58,787 nucleotides of DNA from Candidatus Gemmiger stercorigallinarum (GTDB lineage Bacteria > Bacillota > Clostridia > Oscillospirales > Ruminococcaceae): assembly GCA_019119495.1 (NCBI GenBank), contig DWWX01000010.1, forward strand, positions 1-58,787. Direction: 5' to 3'. The notes under the pieces are model-generated. The model ran no database searches, was not told the DNA's origin, and saw only the letters and a program-made list of their open reading frames with translations. The first letter of the stretch is position 1, and every line of letters starts with the position of its first letter. The position numbers and the translations under genes are program-made. Shown here piece after piece: positions 44,004 to 52,987 of this stretch.

Positions 44004-44558
44004 ATGGAGGAGCAGACAATGCTGGCCGGCCTGCAGAAAAAGGACGAGCAGGCGCTTGCCGCCTGCATCCGGCAGTACGGCGCCTACGCGGCGTCGGTGG
44101 TGCGGGCGGCGGGGCCGGGGCTTTCGGCACAGGATGTGGAGGAAGCAGCCGCCGAGGCTTTTGTCAAGCTGTGGCAGGCTGCCGAACGGCTGGACCTGGC
44201 AAAGGGCGCGCTGAAAAGCTATCTGGCCGCTGTCTGCCGCAACGAAGCACGCAGCCGCCTGCGGACGCTGCGCCCGACGGCGCCGCTGGAGGAGGACGTC
44301 TTTGCCCCGGCCGAACAGCTGGCCCGCAGTCTGGAGCGCCGGGAGCTGGAACAACTGACCCGCGAGGCCGTCGACAGCCTGGACGAACAAACCCGCGAGA
44401 TTTTTCTGCGGTACTATTACCGCCGGGAGAAAACCGCAAAAATTGCCCGCGATATGGGGCTGAACCAATCCACCGTAAAAACAAGGCTGTTCCGCGGCAG
44501 AGAAAAGCTGCGCAGCATCCTGCAGGAAAGGGGCGTCACACATGAAGACGTGGTTTGA
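44004..44558 (+). CDS. ECF-type RNA polymerase sigma factor
   Basis: This 184-residue sigma-70-family protein has region 2 (about 20-85, with DVEEAAAEAFVKLWQAAERLD and the -10 recognition part LKSYLAAVCRNEARSRLR) and region 4 (about 120-175, with the helix-turn-helix KIARDMGLNQSTVKTRLFRGREKL). Sigma regions 1 and 3 are absent, as in the ECF group. It overlaps the anti-sigma gene by 17 bp. A GAAGGTGA ribosome binding site precedes the ATG. Confidence 0.95.
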   Translation: MEEQTMLAGLQKKDEQALAACIRQYGAYAASVVRAAGPGLSAQDVEEAAAEAFVKLWQAAERLDLAKGALKSYLAAVCRNEARSRLRTLRPTAPLEEDVFAPAEQLARSLERRELEQLTREAVDSLDEQTREIFLRYYYRREKTAKIARDMGLNQSTVKTRLFRGREKLRSILQERGVTHEDVV

Positions 44559-45603
44559 CTGGATGGACACCTACTACACTCCCCGGCCGCAGCCGGAAGG
44601 CGCGCAGGAGGGCGAAACCGAGCGCATCCTGGCGCTGGCCCGCCAAAAGCTGGGGCTGGCGGGCGATGCGCCGCAGGCGCAGCCGGGACCCCGGCCGCGC
44701 CCGGCCGCCCGGCGGATCCGCCGGCTTTGGGCACTGGCGGCTGCCGCCGCGCTGCTGTTCTGCCTGGGGGTGGGAACTGCGGCGGCTGCCGGCGTGTTCC
44801 CCTGGGCATCCATCGGGGACTTTTTCGGGGCCGGCAGCCAGCAGCAGGCCGCCAGCCTGGGGATGCCGGGGGAAGGGCTTTCCCTGACGCAGACCAAGGA
44901 GGGCGTCACCGTCACGCTGGAGGGCGTTTTGGACGACGGCATGGCGGCCTACCTGCCGGTGCAGCTGACCTTTGCAGACGGCCAGTATGACCCTGATCTG
45001 CGCTACAACATATGGGCCATCCTGACCCCCGCAGGGCCGGTATCAGACGGGGTCAGCTGCCGTCAGCTGGAAGACCCGGACCCCACCGACGCCACCGTAC
45101 CGCTGATGCTGACCGCCCGCCACGAGGGGCTGCAGCCGGGCGATGCGGTCGAGCTGGCCGTGTTCCGCATTTTTGGCAATGCCGTGCACGACGACGGCAG
45201 CACCGAGACGGTCTGGAGCTGGGAGCACGAGCTGACTTTTTCCTTTACACTGCCGGAGGCCCGGCCGGCAGTGACCGCGGCGGCGCCGGAGGGGACCACA
45301 GAGCCAGACACCGGCATCCCCATTGCCCAGGTAAGTATTACGCCGATGCGCGTGGCTGTCACCTTTGCAGAACACCCGGATGACGCCGCAGTGCGGGACC
45401 GTCTTTCCCGGCTGCCGCTGGCGCTGACCTTTGCCGACGGCACCGCCCTGGCCCTGCCCGAAGGCTGGGGCGAGGACGGCGGCACCCGCAGCGCCTATGG
45501 CGGAGAGGGGTACTACATGGTGGCGTGCGAGTTTGACGCGCTTTTGGACCCCGCCGACGTCGCCGCGGTGACGGTGAACGGCGTTGCGGTCCCCGTTGCG
45601 TAA
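44542..45603 (+). CDS. Probable membrane anti-sigma factor (DUF4179-like)
   Basis: This 353-residue protein has a cytoplasmic N-terminus (about 1-60) with the likely sigma-binding segment (EGETERILALARQKLGL), one transmembrane helix (about 62-84) and an extracytoplasmic region of about 265 residues with strand-rich repeats. The layout is that of DUF4179 anti-sigma factors of clostridial ECF pairs, which hold the sigma factor at the membrane until a surface signal releases it. The 17-bp overlap with the sigma gene supports the pairing. The inducing signal is unknown. Confidence 0.88.
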   Translation: MKTWFDWMDTYYTPRPQPEGAQEGETERILALARQKLGLAGDAPQAQPGPRPRPAARRIRRLWALAAAAALLFCLGVGTAAAAGVFPWASIGDFFGAGSQQQAASLGMPGEGLSLTQTKEGVTVTLEGVLDDGMAAYLPVQLTFADGQYDPDLRYNIWAILTPAGPVSDGVSCRQLEDPDPTDATVPLMLTARHEGLQPGDAVELAVFRIFGNAVHDDGSTETVWSWEHELTFSFTLPEARPAVTAAAPEGTTEPDTGIPIAQVSITPMRVAVTFAEHPDDAAVRDRLSRLPLALTFADGTALALPEGWGEDGGTRSAYGGEGYYMVACEFDALLDPADVAAVTVNGVAVPVA

Positions 45604-45642
45604 GCCGGCCGCATAAACCGTAAGCAGACCGCACCAAAACAG

Positions 45643-45695
45643 ACAGAGGCCGAAACCGGGCGCGCTGCATGCGGCAGCCGGGTTTCGGCCTCTGT
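45643..45695. terminator. Long hairpin between anti-sigma and HdeD-like genes
   Basis: A 15-bp perfect stem ACAGAGGCCGAAACC / GGTTTCGGCCTCTGT with a 23-nt GC-rich loop lies between convergent genes. T-tracts are weak on both sides. Confidence 0.65.
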
Positions 45696-45751
45696 TCAGA
45701 TTTGCAGGATGGCGGAAGGCTGCGGCCCGCCGATGCGGCGGCCCCGGCTGT

Positions 45752-46291
45752 TTACCGCCGGCCCATGTTGCTGACGGCCAGCACGATACTGTCGACCCCC
45801 AGCAGGATCAGGTAAAACCCGACGATCCAGCCGATGGACAGGATCGAGATCACCGGCCGCAGGATCATCAAAGAGCCGAGGATCAGCCCGATGATGTTGA
45901 CCACAAGGGTAAAGTAGTACATGCCGCTGCCTGCATGGAAGCGGATGGTGTTCAGCTGGGACAGCCGCGAGATGCAGTGGGCGATGAACCAGATGGGAAA
46001 CAGCAGCGACAGCCCCCACCGCCCCGCGTTGGGGTAGACCAGCAGCATAAAGCCCGACATAACGCTGAGAATGCCGCTGATGAGCGACACCACCGGCCCA
46101 AAGCCGGTGAACCGCTCGACCCGGACGTACAGCACAATGTCCGCCACGCCCATGACGATGGCGATCGCGCCGAACAGCGCCACCAGGCCGGTCAGCGCAA
46201 AGCCGGGGTTGGCAAAGGTGAACACGCCCAAAACGATCAGCAGGATGCCGATGACCAGCTCCAGCCAGCCAAATCCGGAACGCCTTCTCAT
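45752..46291 (-). CDS. HdeD-like membrane protein (DUF308)
   Basis: This 179-residue protein has six predicted transmembrane helices arranged as two DUF308 repeats: WLELVIGILLIVLGVFTFANP and ALTGLVALFGAIAIVMGVADI in the first half, and similar segments ending IVGFYLILLGVDSIVLA. HdeD is linked to acid or envelope stress in enterobacteria; the function in Firmicutes is not established. Its ATG overlaps the ftsH stop (ATGA), so it is coupled to the protease gene. Confidence 0.92.
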   Translation of the reverse strand: MRRRSGFGWLELVIGILLIVLGVFTFANPGFALTGLVALFGAIAIVMGVADIVLYVRVERFTGFGPVVSLISGILSVMSGFMLLVYPNAGRWGLSLLFPIWFIAHCISRLSQLNTIRFHAGSGMYYFTLVVNIIGLILGSLMILRPVISILSIGWIVGFYLILLGVDSIVLAVSNMGRR

Positions 46292-48114
46292 TGCTTGTCA
46301 CCCCCTGCTTTCAGGATCTGCATAAATTCCTCGCCGGTGATGATCTCCTTCTCGTACAGGAACTTGGCCAGCTCATCCAGCTTGGCGCGGTTCTGCTCCA
46401 GGATCCGGCGCGCCTTTTCGTGCTGGGCTTTGACCACCTCCACCACCTTGGCGTCGATGCGGTTCTGGGTGTCGGCCGAGCAGGCCAGGCTGGTGTCGCC
46501 GCCCAGATACTGGTTGTTCACCGTCTCCATGGCCACCATGTCGAACTCGTCGGTCATGCCGTAACGGGTGATCATGGCGCGGGCCAGCTTGGTGGCCTGC
46601 TCGATGTCGTTGGAGGCGCCGGTGGTGATGCTGCCGAACACCACTTCCTCGGCGGCGCGGCCGCCGGTCAGGGTGGCGATCTTGTTTTCCAGCTCCTCTT
46701 TGGTCAGCAGGTACTTGTCGCCGGTGTCCACCTGCATGGTGTAGCCCAGCGCGCCGGATGTGCGGGGGATGATGGTGATCTTCTGCACCGGGGCGCTGTG
46801 GCTCTGCAGGGCGGCCACCAGTGCGTGGCCGATCTCGTGGTAGGCCACCACCAGCTTTTCCTTGTCGGAGAGGACGGCGTTTTTCTTCTGGTAACCGGCA
46901 ATGACCACCTCGATGCTCTCCTCCAAGTCGGCCTCGGTGACGATGGTTCGGCCGTCGCGCACGGCGCGCAGCGCGGCCTCGTTGATGATGTTGGCCAGCT
47001 CGGCGCCCGACGCGCCGGAGGCCATGCGGGCGATGGTGTGGAAGTCCACGTCGTCCGCGGTCCTGATCTTTTTGGCGTGGACTTTCAGGATGGCTTCGCG
47101 GCCGGCCAGGTCGGGCAGTTCCACCGGCACGCGGCGGTCAAAGCGGCCGGGGCGGGTCAGGGCGGGATCCAGGCTTTCGGGCCGGTTGGTGGCGGCCAGG
47201 ATGATGACGCCGTTGTTGCCCTCAAAGCCGTCCATCTCGGTCAGCAGCTGGTTCAGCGTCTGCTCGCGCTCGTCGTTGCCGCCCATACCGCCGCCGCTGC
47301 TGCGCTTCTGGCCGATGGCGTCGATCTCGTCGATAAAGACGATGCAGGGGGCTTTTTCTTTCGCCTGCTTGAACAGGTCGCGCACCTTGGACGCGCCCAT
47401 ACCCACAAACATCTCGACAAACTCGCTGCCGGAGATGGAGAAGAAGGGCACGTTGGCCTCGCCGGCCACCGCCTTGGCCAGCATGGTCTTGCCGGTGCCC
47501 GGAGGGCCTACCAGCAGCACGCCCTTGGGCATCGAGGCGCCGACGTCGGTGTACTTTTTGGGGTCGTGCAGGTAGTCCACGATCTCGGCCAGACTCTCTT
47601 TGGCCTCGTCCTCGCCGGCCACGTCGCTGAAGCGGATGCCCTGGCTGGACTGGACGTAGACTTTGGCGTTGCTTTTGCCAAAGGCCATCGAGTTTTTGCC
47701 GCCCACCTGCTCCATCAGCTTTTTGTTCATGTACTGGCCGATGCCGATAAAGATCACCAGCGGCAGCACAAAGGTCAGCAGAAAGCTGAGGATCGGGGAC
47801 ATGGGCTCCTCGACCACGCGGGTGAACTGAGCGCCCGCGTCAAACAGGCGCTGGGTCAGCGTGGGGTCGTCCATGGCGCCGGTCTCGTAGATGACGGCAT
47901 TGTCCTTGTCGGTAAACAGGATCTGGCTGTCCTCCACCTGCACCATGCCGATGTCCTTGTCCTCGATCATCTGCATAAAGGTGCCGTAGTCCACCTCCAC
48001 CACCTGGCCCTGGGCCAGCAGCGGCGTGACGATCAGGTTGAACAGGAACAGGATCAGCAGGACGATGCCGTAGTAATAGATCAGCGGTTTTTTGGGAGAT
48101 TTGACTTCTTTCAT
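46288..48114 (-). CDS. ftsH: ATP-dependent zinc metalloprotease FtsH
   Basis: This 608-residue membrane protease degrades misfolded membrane and regulatory proteins. Two transmembrane helices (about 11-34 and 108-128) flank a short extracytoplasmic domain. The AAA+ domain has Walker A GPPGTGKT, Walker [13 protein letters not shown] and the second region of homology [20 protein letters not shown]. The M41 protease domain has HEIGH (zinc ligands; HEAGH is more usual) and the third zinc ligand Asp in the downstream [10 protein letters not shown] segment. It overlaps its neighbours by 4 bp on both sides, giving a tightly coupled three-gene operon. Confidence 0.97.
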   Translation of the reverse strand: MKEVKSPKKPLIYYYGIVLLILFLFNLIVTPLLAQGQVVEVDYGTFMQMIEDKDIGMVQVEDSQILFTDKDNAVIYETGAMDDPTLTQRLFDAGAQFTRVVEEPMSPILSFLLTFVLPLVIFIGIGQYMNKKLMEQVGGKNSMAFGKSNAKVYVQSSQGIRFSDVAGEDEAKESLAEIVDYLHDPKKYTDVGASMPKGVLLVGPPGTGKTMLAKAVAGEANVPFFSISGSEFVEMFVGMGASKVRDLFKQAKEKAPCIVFIDEIDAIGQKRSSGGGMGGNDEREQTLNQLLTEMDGFEGNNGVIILAATNRPESLDPALTRPGRFDRRVPVELPDLAGREAILKVHAKKIRTADDVDFHTIARMASGASGAELANIINEAALRAVRDGRTIVTEADLEESIEVVIAGYQKKNAVLSDKEKLVVAYHEIGHALVAALQSHSAPVQKITIIPRTSGALGYTMQVDTGDKYLLTKEELENKIATLTGGRAAEEVVFGSITTGASNDIEQATKLARAMITRYGMTDEFDMVAMETVNNQYLGGDTSLACSADTQNRIDAKVVEVVKAQHEKARRILEQNRAKLDELAKFLYEKEIITGEEFMQILKAGGDKQ

Positions 48115-48536
48115 CCGGGGTTCCCTTCTTTCGTCCGTTCGTTTTGTGTCATTTCGGCCTCGATGGCCTCCATGGCGGTCAGCAGGGCGCGGTCGGCGGC
48201 CTGCACGGCAAAGTCCAGCGCGTACTCCGCCAGCAGGATCTTCTCCTCGGCGGCCTGGTCGGCGTCGCCGGCCGGGCCGGGCCGCGCCTGCATGTTGTCA
48301 ATGATCTGCCGGATCTGTTCATACGCCTGAAACAATGCTTTGGCGGTCTCCGACCTGGAGTATTGGAGCTTTTGCCCCAGCGCCAGCTCCGCCGCCTCGC
48401 ACTCCCTGCCCATCGCTTCGATCTCCTGCCGGAGCCGGCTGTGGCAGGCGGACTCGCTCAGATGGACCCGACCGTGCAGCCGGCCGATGCGGTCGTCCAG
48501 CTCGCACAGTTTGACGGATAGAATTTCGTGCGGCAT
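48111..48536 (-). CDS. Coiled-coil hypothetical protein upstream of ftsH
   Basis: I do not recognise this 141-residue cytoplasmic protein. It is almost entirely helical with heptad-like stretches (VKLCELDDRIGRLHGRV, RLRQEIEAMGRECEAAELALGQ) and an acidic C-terminal helix (AEEKILLAEYALDFAVQAADRALL). ATG 48536 is chosen from the GGAAAGGGGG upstream; a longer in-frame opening includes promoter-like sequence. The stop overlaps the ftsH start (ATGA), so it may modulate or accompany FtsH. Confidence 0.8.
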   Translation of the reverse strand: MPHEILSVKLCELDDRIGRLHGRVHLSESACHSRLRQEIEAMGRECEAAELALGQKLQYSRSETAKALFQAYEQIRQIIDNMQARPGPAGDADQAAEEKILLAEYALDFAVQAADRALLTAMEAIEAEMTQNERTKEGNPG

Positions 48537-48615
48537 TCGCAGCGCCCCCTTTCCTGCATTATTGTAACGGACGGCGCGCCCCGGCGCCATTGTCAATGCC
48601 GGCAGCCTGTATAGA

Positions 48616-48660
48616 CAAAACCGCCGGAGTGTAAAAAAACTTCACACTCCGGCGGTTTTG
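48616..48660. terminator. Long hairpin after the TetR gene
   Basis: A 17-bp perfect stem (48616-48632 with 48644-48660; arms contain CCGCCGGAGTGT) with an 11-nt A-rich loop. It lies between the TetR stop and the start region of the ftsH operon. T-runs within the stem ends give some intrinsic terminator character on both strands. Confidence 0.75.
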
Positions 48661-48699
48661 GCAAATTTGGTCCCGACTGCCGCGGCCTGCGCGGCCTGT

Positions 48700-49239
48700 T
48701 CAGCCGCGGGGCGAGACCTCGCCCTGGACCATGCGGTAGACCAGGCTGACGATCTGGTCCAGATTTTTGCTGTCCTCGTCGGTCCAGCTTTCCAGCAGGC
48801 CGGTGACGGCCTGGGTATGGTAGCGCAGGATCAGCCGCACCTCGGCGCGGCTGTAACCGCGGTACAGGTCCTCGCGCTCCACCACCTCGGCAAAGCAGCG
48901 GTAGATCGCGTCGGTGATCATCCGTTCCAGCTCGTCGCGGTAGCCGGTCTGCATGCCGCGGCGGATGTAGGGCCTTGCCTGGACCGCCAGCTGGAAGAAC
49001 CGCCGCAGGCCCTGCTCTCCCCCGCCGCCCTGCTGGCGGCTGCGCTGCAGGATCTGCGTGGTCTCGCGCTCCAGCACCCACTGCAGAAGCTCCGGGATAT
49101 CGGCAAAATGATAATAGAATGCCTGGCGGGTGATGCCGCACTCCTCCACGATATCCTTGACCGTCAGCTTTTTGACATGCTTGTCCATCACCAGCGTCCT
49201 GGCCGCTGCGGCAATGGCCTCCTTCATATCCACTGGCAT
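48700..49239 (-). CDS. TetR-family transcriptional regulator (DhaS-like)
   Basis: This 179-residue regulator has the helix-turn-helix KLTVKDIVEECGITRQAFYYHFADIPELL, then a C-terminal helical domain (about 70-175) with Arg-rich and acidic segments (YIRRGMQTGYRDELERMI). The DNA-binding part resembles TetR_C_8/DhaS-type regulators of Firmicutes. It diverges from the amino acid ABC operon, which could be its target. ATG 49239 is used; a second ATG four codons later is possible. Confidence 0.93.
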   Translation of the reverse strand: MPVDMKEAIAAAARTLVMDKHVKKLTVKDIVEECGITRQAFYYHFADIPELLQWVLERETTQILQRSRQQGGGGEQGLRRFFQLAVQARPYIRRGMQTGYRDELERMITDAIYRCFAEVVEREDLYRGYSRAEVRLILRYHTQAVTGLLESWTDEDSKNLDQIVSLVYRMVQGEVSPRG

Positions 49240-49288
49240 CGTTTCACCGTCCGGCCGCTGCGGCCGCCCTTTCCCGTTTGGTGCCTAT

Positions 49289-49318
49289 ATTGTATACCGC
49301 CGCGCGGCAGTTTGGCAA
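49289..49318 (-). promoter_or_regulatory. Promoter of the TetR gene
   Basis: On the minus strand TTGCCA (49313-49318), 18 bp, TACAAT (49289-49294). Confidence 0.7.
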
Positions 49319-49436
49319 GCCGGCAGGCGCATTGGAGGCCGACCCAAACGGCGGAGCATGTTGTACCGACACGCTGCGGCGGAATGTGCGGGTGTTCCCC
49401 GCCTGACGCCAAAAAGCGGTTTCTGTCGCCGCACGG

Positions 49437-49465
49437 TTGACAACTGTCCGCAGATGTGGTAAAAT
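49437..49465 (+). promoter_or_regulatory. Promoter of the amino acid ABC operon
   Basis: TTGACA (49437-49442), 17 bp, TAAAAT (49460-49465), a strong match followed by a leader of about 140 nt. Confidence 0.88.
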
Positions 49466-49488
49466 CAGGGCCAGATACCAGTTGAAAC

Positions 49489-49537
49489 AAGGACGTTTCG
49501 CCGGTCTAGGCGGCCGGCAAGCGTCCTTATTTCTTTA
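49489..49537 (+). terminator. Leader terminator / attenuator before the ABC operon
   Basis: The stem AAGGACG / CGTCCTT (49489-49495 / 49522-49528) with inner GCCGG/CCGGC pairing is followed by ATTTCTTT, about 17 nt after the likely transcription start. Two further short palindromes follow (CCCGGCAG/CTGCCGGG and GCGCAGG-CAG-CCTGCGC, about 49543-49586). No known riboswitch or T-box sequence is recognised. Confidence 0.6.
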
Positions 49538-49614
49538 CAGTGCCCGGCAGGCTGCCGGGACCGCATTCGGCGCAGGCAGCCTGCGCGACAAACGCGATAA
49601 AGGGGAGGAATTTG

Positions 49615-50337
49615 ATGATCCGGTTGGAGAAAGTCAACAAGTTTTTTGGTGACCTGCACGTTTTGAAGGATGTGTCGCTGGAGGTGGCCGAGGGCGAAAA
49701 GCTCGTCATCATCGGGCCTTCCGGCTCCGGCAAGTCCACCACCGTGCGCTGCATGAACTTTCTGGAGGAGCCCACCAGCGGCAAGGTGTACATCAACGGC
49801 ACCGAGCTGACCCACAAGAACAAGCGCCAGATCGTGCGCGACAACATGTCGATGGTGTTCCAGCAGTTCAACCTGTACCCGCACATGACGGTGCTGGGCA
49901 ACCTGACGCTGGCCCCCATCAAACTGCAGCACAAGAGCAAAAAGGAAGCCGAGGAGCTGGCATACCATTATCTGGACGTGGTCGGCCTGCGGGACAAAGC
50001 CCACGTCTACCCCACCACCCTGTCCGGCGGCCAGCAGCAGCGCATCGCCATTGCCCGCGCGCTGTGCAGCCAGACCAAGATCATCCTGTTTGACGAGCCC
50101 ACCTCCGCCCTGGACCCGGAGACCATCCAGGAGGTCCTGGACGTTATGATCAAGCTGGCAAAGGAGAACATCACCATGGTGGTCGTCACCCACGAGATGG
50201 GCTTTGCCCGCCAGGTGGCCGACCGGGTCGTGTTCATGGCCGACGGCGAGATTTTGGAGGAAGGCACCCCCGACCATTTCTTCGAAAATCCCCAGCATGA
50301 GCGCGTCAAGCAGTTCCTGGGCAAGATCTTGAAGTAA
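49615..50337 (+). CDS. Polar amino acid ABC transporter, ATP-binding protein
   Basis: This 240-residue ATPase of the GlnQ/HisP type powers uptake of a polar amino acid. It has Walker [11 protein letters not shown]-loop [11 protein letters not shown], signature LSGGQQQR, Walker [13 protein letters not shown] and H-loop VVVTHEM. It is the first gene of a five-gene operon (ATPase, binding protein, two permeases, kinase-like protein). GGGGAGG precedes ATG 49615. Confidence 0.96.
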   Translation: MIRLEKVNKFFGDLHVLKDVSLEVAEGEKLVIIGPSGSGKSTTVRCMNFLEEPTSGKVYINGTELTHKNKRQIVRDNMSMVFQQFNLYPHMTVLGNLTLAPIKLQHKSKKEAEELAYHYLDVVGLRDKAHVYPTTLSGGQQQRIAIARALCSQTKIILFDEPTSALDPETIQEVLDVMIKLAKENITMVVVTHEMGFARQVADRVVFMADGEILEEGTPDHFFENPQHERVKQFLGKILK

Positions 50338-50368
50338 GGCCCGCATTTTATTCGTGCCTTGAGGGCGG

Positions 50369-50389
50369 GCGGCCTGCCGTGCAGGCCGC
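50369..50389 (+). repeat. Intercistronic hairpin after the ATPase gene
   Basis: A 9-bp perfect stem GCGGCCTGC / GCAGGCCGC with a CGT loop. No direct T-tract follows, so it may act as an mRNA stability or processing element. Confidence 0.6.
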
Positions 50390-50468
50390 ATCCCGCTTTT
50401 GAGATAGAACACGGCGCGGGCTGCCGTAATCCGGCGGTCCCGCGTCCAACCAACAGGAGGGAAAGAAC

Positions 50469-51365
50469 ATGATTCGTTTGAACAAGATCGCATCCGCCGT
50501 TCTGGCCGGCACGCTGGCCCTGTCCCTGGCGGCCTGCTCCGGCGACACCGCTTCCTCGTCCTCTGCGGCGGACACCTCGTCCGCCAGCACGGGCGACACC
50601 GCCGCCAGCGGCGAGCTGGCCGAGGACGTGCAGGCCATTGTGGACCGCGGCGTGCTGCGCGTGGGCGTCAAGAGCGACGTGATCGGCTTTGGCTACCTGG
50701 ACCCGCTGACCAACGAGTACAGCGGCCTGGAGATCGACCTGGCCCAGAAGCTGGCCGACAGCCTGGGCGTTGACATCGAGTACACCACCGTCACCGCCGC
50801 CACCCGCGGCCAGCTGATCGACTCCGGCGACCTGGACTGCGACCTGGCCACCTTTACCATCACCGAGGAGCGCCGCCAGAGCTGGGATTTCTCGACCCCG
50901 TACTACACCGACTATGTCTCGGTGCTGGTGGAGAATGCCTCCGGCATCAGCACGCTGGCTGACCTGGAGGGCAAGACCGTGGGCGTCTCCACCTCGTCCA
51001 CTTCCGCCGCCAAGCTGGTGGAAGCCATGATCGAGGCGGGCGTCATCTCCGGCGACAACTACGACGCCTCCACCTTTGACCCGGCCACCTGGACCGAGGG
51101 CGTGTCCTTCCGCCAGTACGACGACTACCCGGCCATCTCCACCGCACTGAGCGCCGGCGAGGTCGACGCTTTCTGCGTGGACAAGTCCATCCTGGCCTAC
51201 TATAAGACCGAAGGCCGCGACTTTATCGACGCCGAGTTTGCCCCGCAGGAGTACGGCGTTGTGACCAGAAAAGGCTCCGGCTTCTCGGCCTACTGCGATG
51301 AGTTCATCCAGACCTGCCTGGAGGACGGCACCATCGACAGCCTGATCGAGGAGTACGGCCTGTAA
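50469..51365 (+). CDS. Amino acid ABC transporter substrate-binding lipoprotein
   Basis: This 298-residue family-3 solute-binding protein has a type II signal peptide with lipobox SLAAC, a Ser/Thr/Ala linker, then DRGVLRVGVKSDVIGFGYLD and EYSGLEIDLAQKLAD. These are typical of glutamine/glutamate/cystine binders. TEERRQSWDFSTPYYTDYVSVLV is the family hinge segment with the Arg that contacts the ligand carboxylate. It is anchored outside the membrane and feeds the two permeases downstream. AGGAGGG precedes the ATG. Confidence 0.95.
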   Translation: MIRLNKIASAVLAGTLALSLAACSGDTASSSSAADTSSASTGDTAASGELAEDVQAIVDRGVLRVGVKSDVIGFGYLDPLTNEYSGLEIDLAQKLADSLGVDIEYTTVTAATRGQLIDSGDLDCDLATFTITEERRQSWDFSTPYYTDYVSVLVENASGISTLADLEGKTVGVSTSSTSAAKLVEAMIEAGVISGDNYDASTFDPATWTEGVSFRQYDDYPAISTALSAGEVDAFCVDKSILAYYKTEGRDFIDAEFAPQEYGVVTRKGSGFSAYCDEFIQTCLEDGTIDSLIEEYGL

Positions 51366-51380
51366 GCCTTGCATCTATCA

Positions 51381-51413
51381 GGCGGCCCCGCTGCCGCGGG
51401 GCCGCCCCTTTTA
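51381..51413 (+). terminator. Intercistronic terminator after the binding protein gene
   Basis: An 11-bp perfect stem GGCGGCCCCGC / GCGGGGCCGCC with a 4-nt loop is followed by CCCTTTTA. Partial termination here would give more binding protein than permease, a common arrangement in ABC uptake operons. Confidence 0.78.
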
Positions 51414-51469
51414 TGGGTACGTTTTTCAGTAACCGACCAAAAGAATGACAAGTAAGGAGGGATCGACCG

Positions 51470-52201
51470 GTGGAATTTCTGACGGGCCTTTTCAGCCCCA
51501 GCGCCTGGGCGACGGTGTGGACCTACCGCGGCACGTTTCTTCTGGGCCTGCGCAACACGCTGGTCACCGCAATTTTCGGCCTGCTGCTGGCGCTGGTCCT
51601 GGGCATCATTTTCGGCCTGATGGCCACCAGCGGCAAAAAACCGCTGGCGGTGATCGCCCGCATCTATGTGGAATTTATCCAGAACACGCCGGTGCTTTTG
51701 CAGATGTGCTTTTTGTACTACACGCTGGCGTTCAGCGGTTTGGGGGCGGACATCACCGTGGTGGGCGTCATCACGCTGGGCGTCTACACCGGCGCCTATA
51801 TGGCCGAGGTGGTGCGCGCCGGCATCCAGTCGATCCCCCGCGGCCAGTTCGAGGCCGCCCAAAGCCAGGGCTTTGGCTATGTGCAGTACATGTACTACAT
51901 CATCCTGCCGCAAAGCATCAAGATCATTCTGCCGCCCATGGTCAACCAGGCGGTCAACCTGTTCAAGAACACCAGCTGCCTGTACATCGTCGGCGGCGCC
52001 GACCTGATCTCGCTGACCTACAGCTTTGTCACCGGCGCCACCACCGGCGGCGCCTATGCGCCGGCCTACCTGGTGTGCGGCGCGCTGTTCTTCATCGTCT
52101 GCTTCCCGCTGTCCACCTTGGCCACAGCGTGGGAGACCTCGCTGAAAAAGCGTGACGCCGGCAGCGCCGCTGCCCTGAACAAAGCCGAGGAGGTGTCGTG
52201 A
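51470..52201 (+). CDS. Amino acid ABC transporter permease 1
   Basis: This 243-residue HisM/GlnP-type membrane subunit has about five transmembrane helices. It has the N-terminal signature FLLGLRNTLVTAIFGLLLALVLG, the conserved YVEFIQNTPVLLQM and the EAA loop AEVVRAGIQSIPRGQFEAAQSQG for contact with the ATPase. The start is GTG 51470, 10 nt after AAGGAGG; no ATG fits the family start. Its stop overlaps the next start by 1 bp. Confidence 0.94.
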   Translation: MEFLTGLFSPSAWATVWTYRGTFLLGLRNTLVTAIFGLLLALVLGIIFGLMATSGKKPLAVIARIYVEFIQNTPVLLQMCFLYYTLAFSGLGADITVVGVITLGVYTGAYMAEVVRAGIQSIPRGQFEAAQSQGFGYVQYMYYIILPQSIKIILPPMVNQAVNLFKNTSCLYIVGGADLISLTYSFVTGATTGGAYAPAYLVCGALFFIVCFPLSTLATAWETSLKKRDAGSAAALNKAEEVS

Positions 52202-52974
52202 TGGACTGGGCTGCAAGTTTTTCGATCCTGACGCGCCCCGGCGTCATGACCTACATCCTGACCGGCGTCCTGTTCACGGTGGTCATCGCCGCGGCGGCGG
52301 TGCTGGTCAGCATCGTGCTGGGGTCCATCCTGGCATTGGTGCGCAACTACTGCACCGGCAAGACCCGCATTTTCAAGTGGATCGCCACCGCTTACATCGA
52401 GCTGTTCCGCAACACGCCGCTGCTTTTGTGGATCTTTGTCTGCCTGATCATCTGCCCGGTGCCCGGTTTCCTGGCGCGGCGGATGCTGGGGCTGACCAGC
52501 GTCGAGGTGCAGATTTTGTTCCGCGCGTTCGTGGCGCTGGTGCTGTTCACCTCCTCGGTCATTGCCGAGATCATCCGCGGCGGCTTGAACTCCATCCCCA
52601 AGGGCCAGTTCGAGGCCGCCCACAGCCAGGGCTTCGGCACCGTGCAGACGATGGTCTACATCGTGCTGCCCCAGGCGTACAAGGCCGTGGTCCCCACCCT
52701 GCTCAGCCAGGTCATCACCACCATCAAGGACTCGTCCTACCTGGCCAACGTGGCCGTTATTGAGCTGATGAGCCGTGTGCGGCGCATCCTGGCCACCTCC
52801 AACATGTACAACGGCGTGGGCACCCAGCTGACCAGCGACGTGTTTGTGCTGTTCGGCGTTGCTTTCGTGATTTACTTTATCATCAACTTTACGCTGTCCT
52901 GCATTGTGCGCGCCATGCAAAACCGCAAGCCGCGCCAGGCAGCCCGCCCGGCGCGCGCCGCCGAGCGCACCTGA
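52201..52974 (+). CDS. Amino acid ABC transporter permease 2
   Basis: This 257-residue permease pairs with the preceding subunit. It has the same HisM-type features: VLFTVVIAAAAVLVSIVLGSI, AYIELFRNTPLLLWIF and the EAA loop AEIIRGGLNSIPKGQFEAAHSQG. The C-terminus is basic (QNRKPRQAARPARAAER). ATG 52201 is 7 nt after AGGAGG. Two different permeases imply a heterodimeric channel. Confidence 0.95.
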   Translation: MDWAASFSILTRPGVMTYILTGVLFTVVIAAAAVLVSIVLGSILALVRNYCTGKTRIFKWIATAYIELFRNTPLLLWIFVCLIICPVPGFLARRMLGLTSVEVQILFRAFVALVLFTSSVIAEIIRGGLNSIPKGQFEAAHSQGFGTVQTMVYIVLPQAYKAVVPTLLSQVITTIKDSSYLANVAVIELMSRVRRILATSNMYNGVGTQLTSDVFVLFGVAFVIYFIINFTLSCIVRAMQNRKPRQAARPARAAERT

Positions 52975-52987
52975 AGGAGGATGCCGC

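Noticed and set aside
48537..48615. Promoter TTGACA / TACAAT upstream of the coiled-coil-ftsH operon
   Set aside because: The two boxes are 24 bp apart, too far for SigA, and no other pairing was convincing, so no promoter is called.
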